DNA from: Janibacter limosus
Lineage (GTDB): Bacteria > Actinomycetota > Actinomycetes > Actinomycetales > Dermatophilaceae
DNA: 64,000 bases
Reading direction: 5' to 3'
Assembly (NCBI RefSeq): GCF_004295485.1
Contig: NZ_CP036164.1
Coordinates: 1,674,001 to 1,738,000 of the forward strand
Position numbers and translations under genes: made by a program. Below the pieces are notes generated by a model. The model was not told the origin of the DNA, ran no database searches, and saw only the letters and a program-made list of their open reading frames with translations. This document shows, one piece after another, positions 18,738-27,210 of the stretch; position 1 is the first letter of the stretch; the number at the start of each line of letters is the position of its first letter.

Positions 18738-19793
18738 GTGACCGTCGCACCTGAAGGACGTCGCATGTTGCGTGTCGAGGCACGCAATGCCGAGACCCCG
18801 ATCGAGCGCAAGCCGGAGTGGATCCGGACCACGGCCAAGATGGGCCCCGAGTACAACCAGATGCGCGGCCGCGTCAGTGGCGCCGGCCTGCACACGGTGT
18901 GCCAGGAGGCCGGTTGCCCCAACATCTTCGAGTGCTGGGAGGACCGCGAGGCGACCTTCCTCATCGGTGGTGACGTGTGCACCCGTCGCTGCGACTTCTG
19001 CGACATCGCCACCGGCCGCCCGACCTTCCTCGACCTCGACGAGCCGCGCCGCGTGGCCGAGTCGGTCCAGGAGATGTGCTTGCGCTACTCCACCGTCACC
19101 GGGGTCGCCCGCGACGACCAGCCCGACGGCGCCGCCGGCCTCTACGCCGAGACGATCCGTCAGATCCACGCGCTGAACCCCAACACCGGCGTCGAGATCC
19201 TCCCGCCCGACTTCGGCGCCAAGCCCGAGCTCGTCGGTCAGGTCTTCGACGCCCGGCCCGAGGTCTTCGCCCACAACCTCGAGACGGTCCCGCGGATCTT
19301 CCGCAAGATCCGTCCCGCCTTCACCTACGAGAAGTCGCTGAAGGTCCTGTCCATGGCCCGCGAGGCCGAGCTGGTCACCAAGTCCAACCTCATCCTCGGG
19401 ATGGGCGAGGAGGACCACGAGATCGAGGAGGCCATCCGCGACCTCCACGAGGCCGGCTGCGACATCCTCACGATCACCCAGTACCTGCGCCCCTCCAAGC
19501 TGCACCACCCGATCGACCGGTGGGTCAAGCCCGAGGAGTTCGTCCACTGGAGCGACCTCGCCGAGGACATCGGCTTCAAGGGCGTCATGTCCGGCCCGCT
19601 CGTGCGCTCGAGCTACCGCGCCGGTCGCCTCTACGCGACCGCGATGCGCAAGTGGGGTCGCCCGATCCCCGAGCACCTCTCCCACCTCGAGGCGGCCATC
19701 GACGAGCCCGCCCGCCAGGAGGCCTCCTCCCTGGTCGCCAAGGCCCACGCGCAGGCACTGCTCGACCAGCCGGCCACCGGCACCGACGGCTGA
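18738..19793 (+). CDS. lipA: lipoyl synthase (radical SAM)
   Basis: A 351-residue radical-SAM enzyme that inserts two sulfurs into octanoyl groups placed by LipB. Cys55, Cys60 and Cys66 (CQEAGC then C in NIFECWED) bind the auxiliary cluster and Cys81, Cys85, Cys88 (CTRRCDFC) the SAM cluster; the C-terminal RSSYRAG serine ligand is present. The GTG at 18738 follows AGGAGA; the frame extends upstream without coding character. DUF4191 follows 37 bp later. Confidence 0.96.
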   Translation: MTVAPEGRRMLRVEARNAETPIERKPEWIRTTAKMGPEYNQMRGRVSGAGLHTVCQEAGCPNIFECWEDREATFLIGGDVCTRRCDFCDIATGRPTFLDLDEPRRVAESVQEMCLRYSTVTGVARDDQPDGAAGLYAETIRQIHALNPNTGVEILPPDFGAKPELVGQVFDARPEVFAHNLETVPRIFRKIRPAFTYEKSLKVLSMAREAELVTKSNLILGMGEEDHEIEEAIRDLHEAGCDILTITQYLRPSKLHHPIDRWVKPEEFVHWSDLAEDIGFKGVMSGPLVRSSYRAGRLYATAMRKWGRPIPEHLSHLEAAIDEPARQEASSLVAKAHAQALLDQPATGTDG

Positions 19794-19830
19794 CGCTCCC
19801 CCACCGCAGAAGGAACTAGACTCACCCCTC

Positions 19831-20553
19831 ATGGCCAGCAAGAGCGACAAGCCCGTCAAGCCCAAGCGCGAGAACCCCTTCAAGCGGATCGCGAGCGTCT
19901 ACAAGACGATCAAGGCGATCGACCCGCAGGTGACCCTGTGGATGTTGCTCGCCTTCGTGGTCGTGCTGCTCGTCGGCACGGTGATCGGGCTGATCTTCGG
20001 GCACGTCATCGCCTCGCTGCTCGTCTCGATCCCCTTCGCCGCGCTCGCCGCGATGATCGTGCTCTCGCGTCGTGGTGAGGCGGCTGCCTTCAAGCAGATG
20101 GAGGGCCAGCGTGGCGCCTCCATCGGTGGTCTGTCGGCCCTGCGCCGCGGTTGGTTCTACGACCAGGAGCCGATCGCCGCCGACGCGACCAAGCCGAGCG
20201 AGATCAACACCGCGGCCGTCGTCTTCCGCGCCCTCGGCCGCCCCGGCATCGTCCTGCTCGGCGAGGGCCCCAAGCACCGCGTCGACAAGCTCTTCGCCAA
20301 GGAGACCAAGAAGGTCAACCGGGTCGCCCCCGGCGTACCGGTGCACACCTACCTCGTCGGCAACGGCGACGGCGAGCTGGCTCCGCGCAAGATCCGGATG
20401 ACGCTGACCAAGCTCAAGCCGGAGCTGACCAAGGAGGAGATGTCGGTCGTCAACAAGCGGCTGAAGTCCCTGCCCGGTCTGCGCCAGGGCGTCCCCGCCG
20501 GGGTCGACCCCAATCGCGCCCGCTCCAGCCGCGCCGCGCAGCGGGGCCGCTGA
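19831..20553 (+). CDS. DUF4191 membrane protein
   Basis: A 240-residue actinobacterial protein always seen next to lipA. A basic N-terminus (SDKPVKPKRENPFKRI) is followed by two membrane segments (about 34-74), then a soluble domain with RRGWFYDQEPIAADA and GRPGIVLLGEGPKHRVDKL. Function unknown; the linkage suggests a role near lipoate or membrane assembly, which is inference. It probably shares the lipA transcript. Confidence 0.88.
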   Translation: MASKSDKPVKPKRENPFKRIASVYKTIKAIDPQVTLWMLLAFVVVLLVGTVIGLIFGHVIASLLVSIPFAALAAMIVLSRRGEAAAFKQMEGQRGASIGGLSALRRGWFYDQEPIAADATKPSEINTAAVVFRALGRPGIVLLGEGPKHRVDKLFAKETKKVNRVAPGVPVHTYLVGNGDGELAPRKIRMTLTKLKPELTKEEMSVVNKRLKSLPGLRQGVPAGVDPNRARSSRAAQRGR

Positions 20554-20596
20554 GCGCACCCGCTCCACCTGCCACATCTCGTCGAGGAGAGCCGCC

Positions 20597-21874
20597 CTGC
20601 CTGCTGCACCGATCGCCCACGCCGAGGACCTCGCCGCCTTCGTCGACGCCTCTCCCTCGAGCTACCACGCTGCGACCGAGGTGGCTCGCCGCCTGCAGGA
20701 CGCCGGCTTCGTCGCCCTCGACGAGACGCAGGCCTGGCCGCACGAGCCGGGCCGCTACCTGGTCGTGCGCGACGGCGCCCTCATCGCGTGGGTCGTCCCG
20801 AGCGCGGCGACGACGACGACGCCCGTGCGGGTCTTCGGCGCCCACACCGACTCCCCCGGCTTCAAGCTCAAGCCGCAGCCGACGACCGGGCGCCTGGGCT
20901 GGCTGCAGGCGGGCGTCGAGGTCTACGGCGGCCCGCTGCTGAACTCCTGGCTCGACCGCGAGCTGCGGCTGGCCGGCCGGTTGGTCCTCGACGACGGCAC
21001 CGAGGTGCTCGCCGACTCCGGCCCACTGCTTCGACTGCCGCAGCTGGCGATCCACCTCGACCGCGAGGCCAACGAGCGCTTCGCCCTCGACAAGCAGGCG
21101 CACACCCAGCCCGTGTGGGGCCTCGGCGCCCCCGAGTCGGCCGACCTCCTGGGTGAGCTCGCCGGCTCCGCGGGTGTGGACGCCGCCCGCATCCGCGGCT
21201 ACGACCTCGTCACCGCCGACTCCGCGCGGGGCGCTGTCTTCGGTCGCGAGGACGCCTTCTTCGCCGCGGGCCGTCTGGACGACCTCGCCTCCGTCCACGC
21301 CGGCACCGTCGCCATGTCTGCGCTCGGCAGTGACCTCGACTCCGACCACATCCCGGTGCTCGCCGTCTTCGACCACGAGGAGATCGGGTCGGCGACGCGC
21401 TCCGGCGCGGCCGGTCCCTTCCTCGAGGACGTGCTCGAGCGCATCGGGCTGGCGCTGGGCGCCGACCGGGGCGAGCGGATGCGCGCGCTGGCGTCCTCGT
21501 GGTGCGTCTCGAGCGATGTCGGCCACTCCGTGCACCCCAACTACCCCGGCAAGCACGACCCGCAGGTGCGCCCGGTGCTCGGGTCCGGCCCGATCCTGAA
21601 GATCAACGCCAACCAGCGCTACTCGACCGACGGGGTCGGGGCCGCTGCGTGGCACGGCTGGTGCGAGGCCGCGGGCGTGACGAGTCAGGAGTTCGTGTCC
21701 AACAACACGGTGCCGTGCGGCTCGACGATCGGGCCGATCACCGCGACCCGTCTGGGCATCCGCACCGTCGACGTGGGCATCCCGATCCTGTCGATGCACT
21801 CGGCTCGCGAGCTGGCCGGGACGAGCGACCTCTACGATCTGACGCGGGTGGCGGAGCGCTTCTTCCGCGGCTGA
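20597..21874 (+). CDS. M18 family aminopeptidase, probable CTG start
   Basis: A 425-residue M18 (aspartyl aminopeptidase-like) zinc peptidase when started at the CTG at 20597. The conserved N-terminal DLAAFVDASPSSYHAATEVA is then included. Zinc motifs are AHTDSPG (His82-Asp85 region) and FDHEEIGS near 260, and the C-terminal SMHSARE. The next in-frame ATG/GTG, the GTG at 20681, would cut off 28 conserved residues. The CTG is preceded by GAGGAGA at 20584-20590, six nt upstream, and no ATG, GTG or TTG lies between the previous stop and it. Confidence 0.88.
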   Translation: MPAAPIAHAEDLAAFVDASPSSYHAATEVARRLQDAGFVALDETQAWPHEPGRYLVVRDGALIAWVVPSAATTTTPVRVFGAHTDSPGFKLKPQPTTGRLGWLQAGVEVYGGPLLNSWLDRELRLAGRLVLDDGTEVLADSGPLLRLPQLAIHLDREANERFALDKQAHTQPVWGLGAPESADLLGELAGSAGVDAARIRGYDLVTADSARGAVFGREDAFFAAGRLDDLASVHAGTVAMSALGSDLDSDHIPVLAVFDHEEIGSATRSGAAGPFLEDVLERIGLALGADRGERMRALASSWCVSSDVGHSVHPNYPGKHDPQVRPVLGSGPILKINANQRYSTDGVGAAAWHGWCEAAGVTSQEFVSNNTVPCGSTIGPITATRLGIRTVDVGIPILSMHSARELAGTSDLYDLTRVAERFFRG

Positions 21875-21875
21875 G

Positions 21876-22310
21876 TCAGCGTCGCGTGATGCGGGTGCCG
21901 GCCGCGCGGTCGTGCAGGCCGCGGCCGTCGTCACCCAGGACGACCAGTGCGGGGATGAAGAGGCACAGCAGAGCGGCGCGGGCAGCAGCGCGAAGGGGGG
22001 TGACCCACTCCCCGTGCAACGGCACGACCTGAAGACCCATGAGTCGGTGGCCGAAGGTGGCGCCCCCGAGGGTCACCCCGACGACGTTGAGCAGGAAGAG
22101 CAGCCCGAGCGGGGCGAAGGAGAAGGCCGACGGGCTGAGCTCCACGACCGAACCGATGAGCCCTTGGACGATGAGCAGGCATGCGGCCCAGTCGATGACG
22201 AGGGCGATGACGCGACGGCCGAAGGGAGCGCGGGTCCCCCCTTCGTGCGGGGTGGGGACGGGTCGACCGGCTGCGCTGCTCACGCGCGGAAGCCTACGTC
22301 GCCACGTCAC
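21876..22310 (-). CDS. RDD family membrane protein
   Basis: A 144-residue RDD protein. Two or three membrane segments: RRVIALVIDWAACLLIVQGL, then SFAPLGLLFLLNVVGVTLGG, and RAALLCLFIPALVVLG. The RDD signature Arg and Asp residues are at the first segment (FGRRVIALVIDW). Function unknown; the family is involved in transport in some bacteria. The GTG at 22310 follows GGGAAGG; an ATG at 22385 would overlap the glnA regulatory region and is unlikely. It is divergent from glnA. Confidence 0.82.
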   Translation of the reverse strand: MTWRRRLPRVSSAAGRPVPTPHEGGTRAPFGRRVIALVIDWAACLLIVQGLIGSVVELSPSAFSFAPLGLLFLLNVVGVTLGGATFGHRLMGLQVVPLHGEWVTPLRAAARAALLCLFIPALVVLGDDGRGLHDRAAGTRITRR

Positions 22311-22378
22311 GGACCTTCCCACCGCCCGGGCCCCCCGCTGAGTAGGATCGCCGTGAAGCAAATGGGCCCCGGTCCCAT

Positions 22379-22416
22379 GTAACACGGGTGAAACATGCGA
22401 GTCATGGTCAAGAAAC
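22379..22416. promoter_or_regulatory. GlnR box upstream of glnA
   Basis: The order GTAAC-n6-GAAAC-n6-GTCAT-n6-GAAAC is seen at 22379-22383, 22390-22394, 22401-22405 and 22412-22416. The 11-bp spacing matches the actinobacterial GlnR consensus gTnAC-n6-GaAAC repeated twice, with three of four half-sites intact. GlnR activates glnA under nitrogen limitation in Streptomyces and Mycobacterium. It lies about 80 bp before the start codon. Confidence 0.85.
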
Positions 22417-22493
22417 CGTCCCTGTCTAGCGTCACCACCAACAGTTGAAGCGGGAGGTCACAGTGGCCCGCCGCCCCACCCCAGGAGGATGGT

Positions 22494-23918
22494 TTGTTCA
22501 GCTCCCCTGACGAGGTTCTTGAGTACATCAAGGCCGAAGACGTCAAGTTCGTCGACATTCGCTTTTGCGACCTGCCCGGCGTCATGCAGCACTTCAACGT
22601 GCCCGCCGAGTCGATCGACGAGGACTTCTTCACCGAGGGCCAGATGTTCGACGGGTCCTCGATCCGCGGCTTCCAGGCCATCCACGAGTCCGACATGAAG
22701 CTCGTGCCGGACATCGACTCCGCGTACATCGACCCCTTCCGCGTCGAGAAGACCCTCATCGTCAACTTCTCGATCGTCGACCCCTTCACGGGTGAGCAGT
22801 ACAGCCGTGACCCGCGCAATGTCGCGGCCAAGGCCGAGGCCTACCTGAAGTCGACCGGCATCGCCGACACCGCGTACTTCGGCGCCGAGGCCGAGTTCCA
22901 CATCTTCGACGACATCCGCTTCGACAGCCAGCCGCAGGGCTCGTACTACTTCATCGACTCGGTCGAGGCCTCGTGGAACACAGGTCGCAAGGAGGAGGGC
23001 GGCAACCAGGGCTACAAGACGGTCATGAAGGGCGGCTACTTCCCCGTGCCGCCGGTCGACCACTTCACCGACCTGCGTGACCAGATCTGCCTGAAGATGA
23101 AGGAGGTCGGTCTCAACGTCGAGCGCAGCCACCACGAGGTCGGCTCCGCCGGTCAGCAGGAGATCAACTACCGCTTCAACACGCTGCTCGCCTCGGGCGA
23201 CGACCTGATGAAGTTCAAGTACGTCGTCAAGAGCGCCGCCTGGGCCGCCGGTCGCACCGCGACCTTCATGCCCAAGCCCGTCTTCGGTGACAACGGCTCC
23301 GGCATGCACACCCACCAGAGCCTGTGGAAGGACGGCGAGCCCCTCTTCTACGACGAGCAGGGTTACGGCGGCCTGTCCGACATCGCCCGCTGGTACATCG
23401 GTGGCCTGCTCAAGCACGCTCCGGCGCTGCTCGCCTTCACCAACCCGACGGCCAACAGCTACCACCGGCTGGTCCCGGGCTACGAGGCCCCGATCAACCT
23501 CGTGTACTCCGCGCGCAACCGCTCCGCCTGCATCCGCATCCCGATCGCGGGCAACTCCCCCAAGGCCAAGCGCGTCGAGTTCCGCATCCCGGACCCGTCG
23601 AGCAACCCGTACCTGTGCTTCGCTGCGCAGCTGATGGCTGGTCTCGACGGCATCAAGAACCGCATCGAGCCCCCGGAGCCGGTCGACAAGGACCTCTACG
23701 AGCTCCCCCCGGAGGAGCACGACGCCATCGAGCAGGTCCCGACCTCGCTGCCCGAGGTCCTCAAGGCCCTCGAGGCCGACCACGAGTTCCTGCTCGAGGG
23801 CGACGTCTTCACCCAGGACCTGATCGACACCTGGATCACCTGGAAGTACGAGAACGAGGTGCTCCCCCTGCAGGTGCGCCCGCACCCGCACGAGTTCGAG
23901 ATGTATTTCGACATCTGA
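22494..23918 (+). CDS. glnA: type I glutamine synthetase
   Basis: A 474-residue GSI-beta type enzyme: ATP + glutamate + ammonia to glutamine. Landmarks: [10 protein letters not shown], the metal-binding EAEFHIFDD and [12 protein letters not shown], the substrate segment NRSACIRIP and the adenylylation loop [11 protein letters not shown], so control by GlnE is expected. The start is TTG at 22494, five nt after AGGAGG at 22483-22488; the ATG at 22489 inside the same region is out of frame. The GlnR box upstream gives nitrogen control. A REP-like element and a terminator follow. Confidence 0.97.
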   Translation: MFSSPDEVLEYIKAEDVKFVDIRFCDLPGVMQHFNVPAESIDEDFFTEGQMFDGSSIRGFQAIHESDMKLVPDIDSAYIDPFRVEKTLIVNFSIVDPFTGEQYSRDPRNVAAKAEAYLKSTGIADTAYFGAEAEFHIFDDIRFDSQPQGSYYFIDSVEASWNTGRKEEGGNQGYKTVMKGGYFPVPPVDHFTDLRDQICLKMKEVGLNVERSHHEVGSAGQQEINYRFNTLLASGDDLMKFKYVVKSAAWAAGRTATFMPKPVFGDNGSGMHTHQSLWKDGEPLFYDEQGYGGLSDIARWYIGGLLKHAPALLAFTNPTANSYHRLVPGYEAPINLVYSARNRSACIRIPIAGNSPKAKRVEFRIPDPSSNPYLCFAAQLMAGLDGIKNRIEPPEPVDKDLYELPPEEHDAIEQVPTSLPEVLKALEADHEFLLEGDVFTQDLIDTWITWKYENEVLPLQVRPHPHEFEMYFDI

Positions 23919-23921
23919 GTC

Positions 23922-23962
23922 GACGCTGGCCGAGGAGGTCGCGCAGCGACCGACTCGAGGCC
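23922..23962. repeat. REP-like element behind glnA
   Basis: CGCTGGCCGAGGAGGTCGCG-CAGCGACCGACTCGAGGCC matches the family consensus GAGGAGGTCGCTCAGCGACC (stem GGTCGC/GCGACC). It starts five bp after the glnA stop. Confidence 0.75.
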
Positions 23963-23965
23963 GAC

Positions 23966-24007
23966 ACGAAGGGCGGAACTCCCGATCACGGGGGTTCCGC
24001 CCTTCGT
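23966..24007. terminator. hairpin terminator of glnA
   Basis: ACGAAGGGCGGAACTCCC pairs with GGGGTTCCGCCCTTCGT around a GATCAC loop. It also faces the minus-strand gene at 24044, so it can end both messages. Confidence 0.85.
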
Positions 24008-24043
24008 CGTCGGCGGGTACCGCACCAGCCCGGCCCGGTGTGA

Positions 24044-24283
24044 TCAGGCGATGGAGCCGAGGTCCTGCTCGGCCTCTGCCAGACGGGCGAGCGCCACGAC
24101 GCTCTCCCACGTGCCGGGCTTGAGGCCCGCGGCAGTGGTGTGGGCCCGCTCCAGTACCGAGGAATCGCGGCTGACCATCGCCAGGACGGCCAGGGCATGG
24201 ACGCTCTCCCACGTGCCGGACTTGAGCCCGGCTGCCGCATCGGTGGCCCGGACGAGGGTGGGACGGCCTTCGCTTCTGCTCAT
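24044..24283 (-). CDS. small protein with internal duplicated motif
   Basis: A 79-residue unknown protein, MSRSEGRPTLVRATD at the start. Two copies of a motif AAGLKxGTWESVxALAxLA at about 17-35 and 51-69 suggest a duplicated helix-turn-helix or helix-pair unit of about 34 residues. The ATG at 24283 has no clear ribosome binding site. It diverges from the epimerase gene across a 56-bp palindrome. I do not recognise a family. A longer frame upstream is unlikely to be coding. Confidence 0.55.
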   Translation of the reverse strand: MSRSEGRPTLVRATDAAAGLKSGTWESVHALAVLAMVSRDSSVLERAHTTAAGLKPGTWESVVALARLAEAEQDLGSIA

Positions 24284-24413
24284 GACGTGAGTATGGCCCT
24301 GATCCGGCACCGGTCTGCCTGGACCGACCCTGCAGAGGCGATCGTGCACCTGGTCGGCGTCGTCTCCCGCGCCCGCGGGCGATTCGGGACCCACAGGGGG
24401 GTCGCTCACGCGC

Positions 24414-24469
24414 CTCCCGTTCTGCTCCTCCTGATGGGTCATGACCCACCAGGAGGAGCAGAACGGGAG
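24414..24469. repeat. 56-bp near-perfect palindrome between divergent genes
   Basis: Left arm CTCCCGTTCTGCTCCTCCTG and its complement on the right, centred on GGGTCATGACCC at about 24436-24447. Only one position is mismatched (A against C). It lies between divergently transcribed genes, so a terminator role is unlikely unless an antisense message exists. Confidence 0.85.
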
Positions 24470-24548
24470 CGCCTGCTCGAGGTCGGCAGCTGGGTCGCCC
24501 GCCCCGCCGCACCTGACAATCCCCAGCCTCGCGGTGCAGAGTGGGGAC

Positions 24549-25325
24549 ATGAGCAATCGACGCATCCTGATCACCGGCGCGGCAGGCGGGGTGGGGACGA
24601 TCCTCACCCGATGCCTCAAGGACGAGTACGACATCACGGGCCACGACCTGAAGCCCCAGCCCGACGCGGACCCGGTGATCCTCGGGGCCGACCTCACCGA
24701 CTACGACGCCGTCCGCGGGGTCATGGACGGCATCGACACGGTGGTCCACCTCGCCGGGGCCGCGTCGCCCGAGGCATCCTGGGATGCCGTGCTCAATGCG
24801 AACATCGTCGGTACCCGCAATGTCCTCGAGGCCGCACGTGACGCCGGCGTTCGGCGGGTCGTCTACGCCTCCTCCAACCACGCGATGGGCATGTACGACC
24901 GGCTCGAGGACTGGCCCGTCTACCCCAGCACGCTGCCACGAGCCGACTCCCTCTACGGGGTGTCCAAGATCTTCGGCGAGACCATCGGTCGCTACTACTA
25001 CGACGAGTACGACCTGTCCTTCATCGCGCTGCGGATCGGCTGGGTGACCCAGGATCCCGGCTCCACCCCCGTCGACGTCCTGCACGCCATGTGGCTCAGC
25101 GAGCCCGACCTCGCCCAGATCGTGCGGTGCGCGATCGAGGCAGAGGTCGACTTCGGCATCTACTACGCGATCTCCGACAACCCCAACCGTCGCTGGGCGA
25201 TGACCAACACCATGCTCGACCTCGGTTACCGACCGCAGGACTCGTGGAGCGACAAGGCGCCGGCCGACGAACCGGTCGTCGAGGGTGGCGTGCCGGTTGC
25301 CGACAACTGGCCCAAGGGATCGTGA
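24549..25325 (+). CDS. NAD-dependent epimerase/dehydratase (uronate dehydrogenase-like)
   Basis: A 258-residue extended-SDR protein. The nucleotide motif ITGAAGGVGT at the start, the catalytic YxxxK in YGVSKIFGE and VYASSN-like strand are visible. The C-terminus (YYAISDNPNRRWAMTNTMLDLGYRPQDSW) resembles uronate dehydrogenases and related small sugar epimerases. The ATG at 24549 gives MSNRRILIT; the longer frame starts inside the palindrome. The CoA-transferase gene follows 31 bp later. Confidence 0.82.
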   Translation: MSNRRILITGAAGGVGTILTRCLKDEYDITGHDLKPQPDADPVILGADLTDYDAVRGVMDGIDTVVHLAGAASPEASWDAVLNANIVGTRNVLEAARDAGVRRVVYASSNHAMGMYDRLEDWPVYPSTLPRADSLYGVSKIFGETIGRYYYDEYDLSFIALRIGWVTQDPGSTPVDVLHAMWLSEPDLAQIVRCAIEAEVDFGIYYAISDNPNRRWAMTNTMLDLGYRPQDSWSDKAPADEPVVEGGVPVADNWPKGS

Positions 25326-25356
25326 GCCGCACGCGGTTGCCTGCAAGGGTGGTCGG

Positions 25357-26874
25357 ATGAGCCGCATCACCTGCCCGACCCTGAGTACACGTGTCACAAC
25401 CGCCGAGAGCGCGGTCGCACACATCCGCCCCGGGGACAACGTCGGGATGAGTGGCTTCACCGGTGCTGGCTACCCCAAGGCCATCCCCACGGCCCTGCAC
25501 GACCTGATGGTCGCGGCCCACGCGCGAGGCGAGGACTTCCGCGTCGGTCTGTGGACCGGCGCATCGACGGCACCCGACGCGGATGGTGTGCTCGCGCGGG
25601 CCCACGGCGTGTCCAGCCGACTGCCGTACAACTCCGACCCGACGATGCGTCGTCTCATCAACACCGGCGAGGTCGACTACGTCGACGCCCACCTGAGTCA
25701 CTCCGCGCAACACATGTGGTTCGGCTTCTACGGCAATCTCGACGTCGCCGTCGTCGAGGTCACCGCCGTCCTGCCGGGCGGCCTGCTCGTCCCGAGCAGC
25801 TCCGTGGGCAACAACAAGACCTGGCTCGAGCAGGCAGACCGTGTGATCCTCGAGGTCAACCACTGGCAGCCTCGAGAGCTCGAAGGCTTCCACGACCTCT
25901 ACTACGGCGCTGCGCTCCCGCCCGACCGGCGGCCGATCCAGCTGACCGACCCGATGCAGCGCATCGGCGACCCCTACCTGCGGGTCGACCCCGCCAAGGT
26001 CGTCGCCGTCGTCGAGACCAACCGGCCCGACCGCAACTCCCCCTTCAGCCCTCCGGACGACACCTCCAGAGCCATCGCCGACCACGTCGTGGACTTCCTG
26101 CGTGCCGAGGTCGAGGCCGGGCGGATCCCCCCTTCGCTCCTGCCGCTCCAGTCAGGCGTCGGCAATGTCGCCAATGCCGTCCTCGCCGGCCTGGACGACA
26201 GCGAGTTCACCGACCTCGTCGCCTTCACCGAGGTGATCCAGGACGGGCTGCTCGACCTGCTCGACAGCGGCACGATCCGCGCCGCGTCCGCGACCTCCTT
26301 CGGGCTCTCCGACGTCGGCGTCGAGCACTTCATCGACAACATCAGCAGCTACAAGGGCCGGATCCTGCTGCGCAGCGAGGAGATCTCCAACCACCCCGAG
26401 CTCGTGCGGCGACTCGGCGTCATCGCGATGAACGGCATGATCGAGGCCGACATCTACGGCAACGTCAACTCCACCCACATCGCCGGCAGCGCGATCATGA
26501 ACGGCATCGGCGGGAGCGGTGACTTCACCCGCAATGCCTTCCTCAACTTCTTCCTCACCCCCTCCACAGCGAAGGGGGGCAAGGTCTCGGCCATCGTCCC
26601 GATGGCCAGCCACATCGACCACACCGAGCACGACGTGCAGATCATCGTCAGCGAGCACGGGCTGGCCGACCTGCGCGGCCTGTCGCCGCGTGCCCGCGCG
26701 CTGCGGATCATCGACAACTGCGCCGATCCTGCCTTCCGACCGGCGCTACGGGACTACTTCGAGCGGGCACAGGCCGCACGACCCGACGCCGTGCACACGC
26801 CGCACCTGCTCGGCGAGGCGCTCAGCTGGCACCAGCGTTTCCTCGAGACAGGGAGCATGATCGCCAGCCATTGA
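25357..26874 (+). CDS. acetyl-CoA hydrolase/transferase (succinyl-CoA:acetate CoA-transferase-like)
   Basis: A 505-residue class I CoA-transferase. The N-terminal domain has GDNVGMSGFTGAGYPKAIP; the catalytic Glu is expected in FTEVIQDGLLDLL, and the later GGSGDFTRNAF and SEHGLADLRGLSPRAR motifs are those of the ACH1/Cat1/ScpC branch. It probably exchanges CoA between succinyl-CoA or propionyl-CoA and acetate, or deacylates acetyl-CoA. Full length. The ATG at 25357 gives MSRITCPTLSTRV. Confidence 0.9.
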   Translation: MSRITCPTLSTRVTTAESAVAHIRPGDNVGMSGFTGAGYPKAIPTALHDLMVAAHARGEDFRVGLWTGASTAPDADGVLARAHGVSSRLPYNSDPTMRRLINTGEVDYVDAHLSHSAQHMWFGFYGNLDVAVVEVTAVLPGGLLVPSSSVGNNKTWLEQADRVILEVNHWQPRELEGFHDLYYGAALPPDRRPIQLTDPMQRIGDPYLRVDPAKVVAVVETNRPDRNSPFSPPDDTSRAIADHVVDFLRAEVEAGRIPPSLLPLQSGVGNVANAVLAGLDDSEFTDLVAFTEVIQDGLLDLLDSGTIRAASATSFGLSDVGVEHFIDNISSYKGRILLRSEEISNHPELVRRLGVIAMNGMIEADIYGNVNSTHIAGSAIMNGIGGSGDFTRNAFLNFFLTPSTAKGGKVSAIVPMASHIDHTEHDVQIIVSEHGLADLRGLSPRARALRIIDNCADPAFRPALRDYFERAQAARPDAVHTPHLLGEALSWHQRFLETGSMIASH

Positions 26875-27082
26875 GCATCGGGCGGCCGTCAGGCCTTGGA
26901 GCGCAGGACACCCCGACTCGGCGTCTCCAGCAGCAACTTCCCTCGGTATGACCGCAACACCAACACCGGAGGATTCATCGCTCGCGGATCCATCGACGAC
27001 GCAGTGGTCGCGACGAACAGGGTCCTGCACGGCCCCGATCACCCAGCCGGCTCGTCCTGCCCATCGTCGACCGCTGACGAGG

Positions 27083-27122
27083 GGTCCCTTCGAGAGGGCC
27101 GCGGGACGACCCCTCAGGGACC
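27083..27122. repeat. REP-like element
   Basis: GGTCCCTTCGAGAGGGCCGC...CCCCTCAGGGACC resembles the REP family member at 40177 (GGTCCCTTCGAGACGGCCGC). Ends are complementary (GGTCCC/GGGACC). Confidence 0.7.
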
Positions 27123-27125
27123 GTG

Positions 27126-27167
27126 GCGAAGGGCGGGGCTCCCGACCACGGGAGCCCCGCTCTTCGT
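27126..27167. terminator. hairpin terminator
   Basis: GCGAAGGGCGGGGCTCCCG pairs with CGGGAGCCCCGCTCTTCGT around ACCA. It ends the CoA-transferase message before the MFS gene. Confidence 0.8.
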
Positions 27168-27210
27168 CATGGGGTGAGGCCGCCCGGCATGACATGGGAG
27201 ACTTCACCCA

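Larger units (their letters stand above)
26875..27210. other. 336-bp intergenic region
   Basis: It holds a REP-like element (27083-27122), a hairpin terminator (27126-27167) and the start of the MFS gene's leader. Short open frames inside do not look like protein: no ribosome binding sites and no family-like sequence. Nothing else is seen. Confidence 0.6.

Noticed and set aside
26896..27210. Small genes in the CoA-transferase/MFS gap
   Set aside because: No ribosome binding sites; sequences are the translation of a REP-like element and a terminator.
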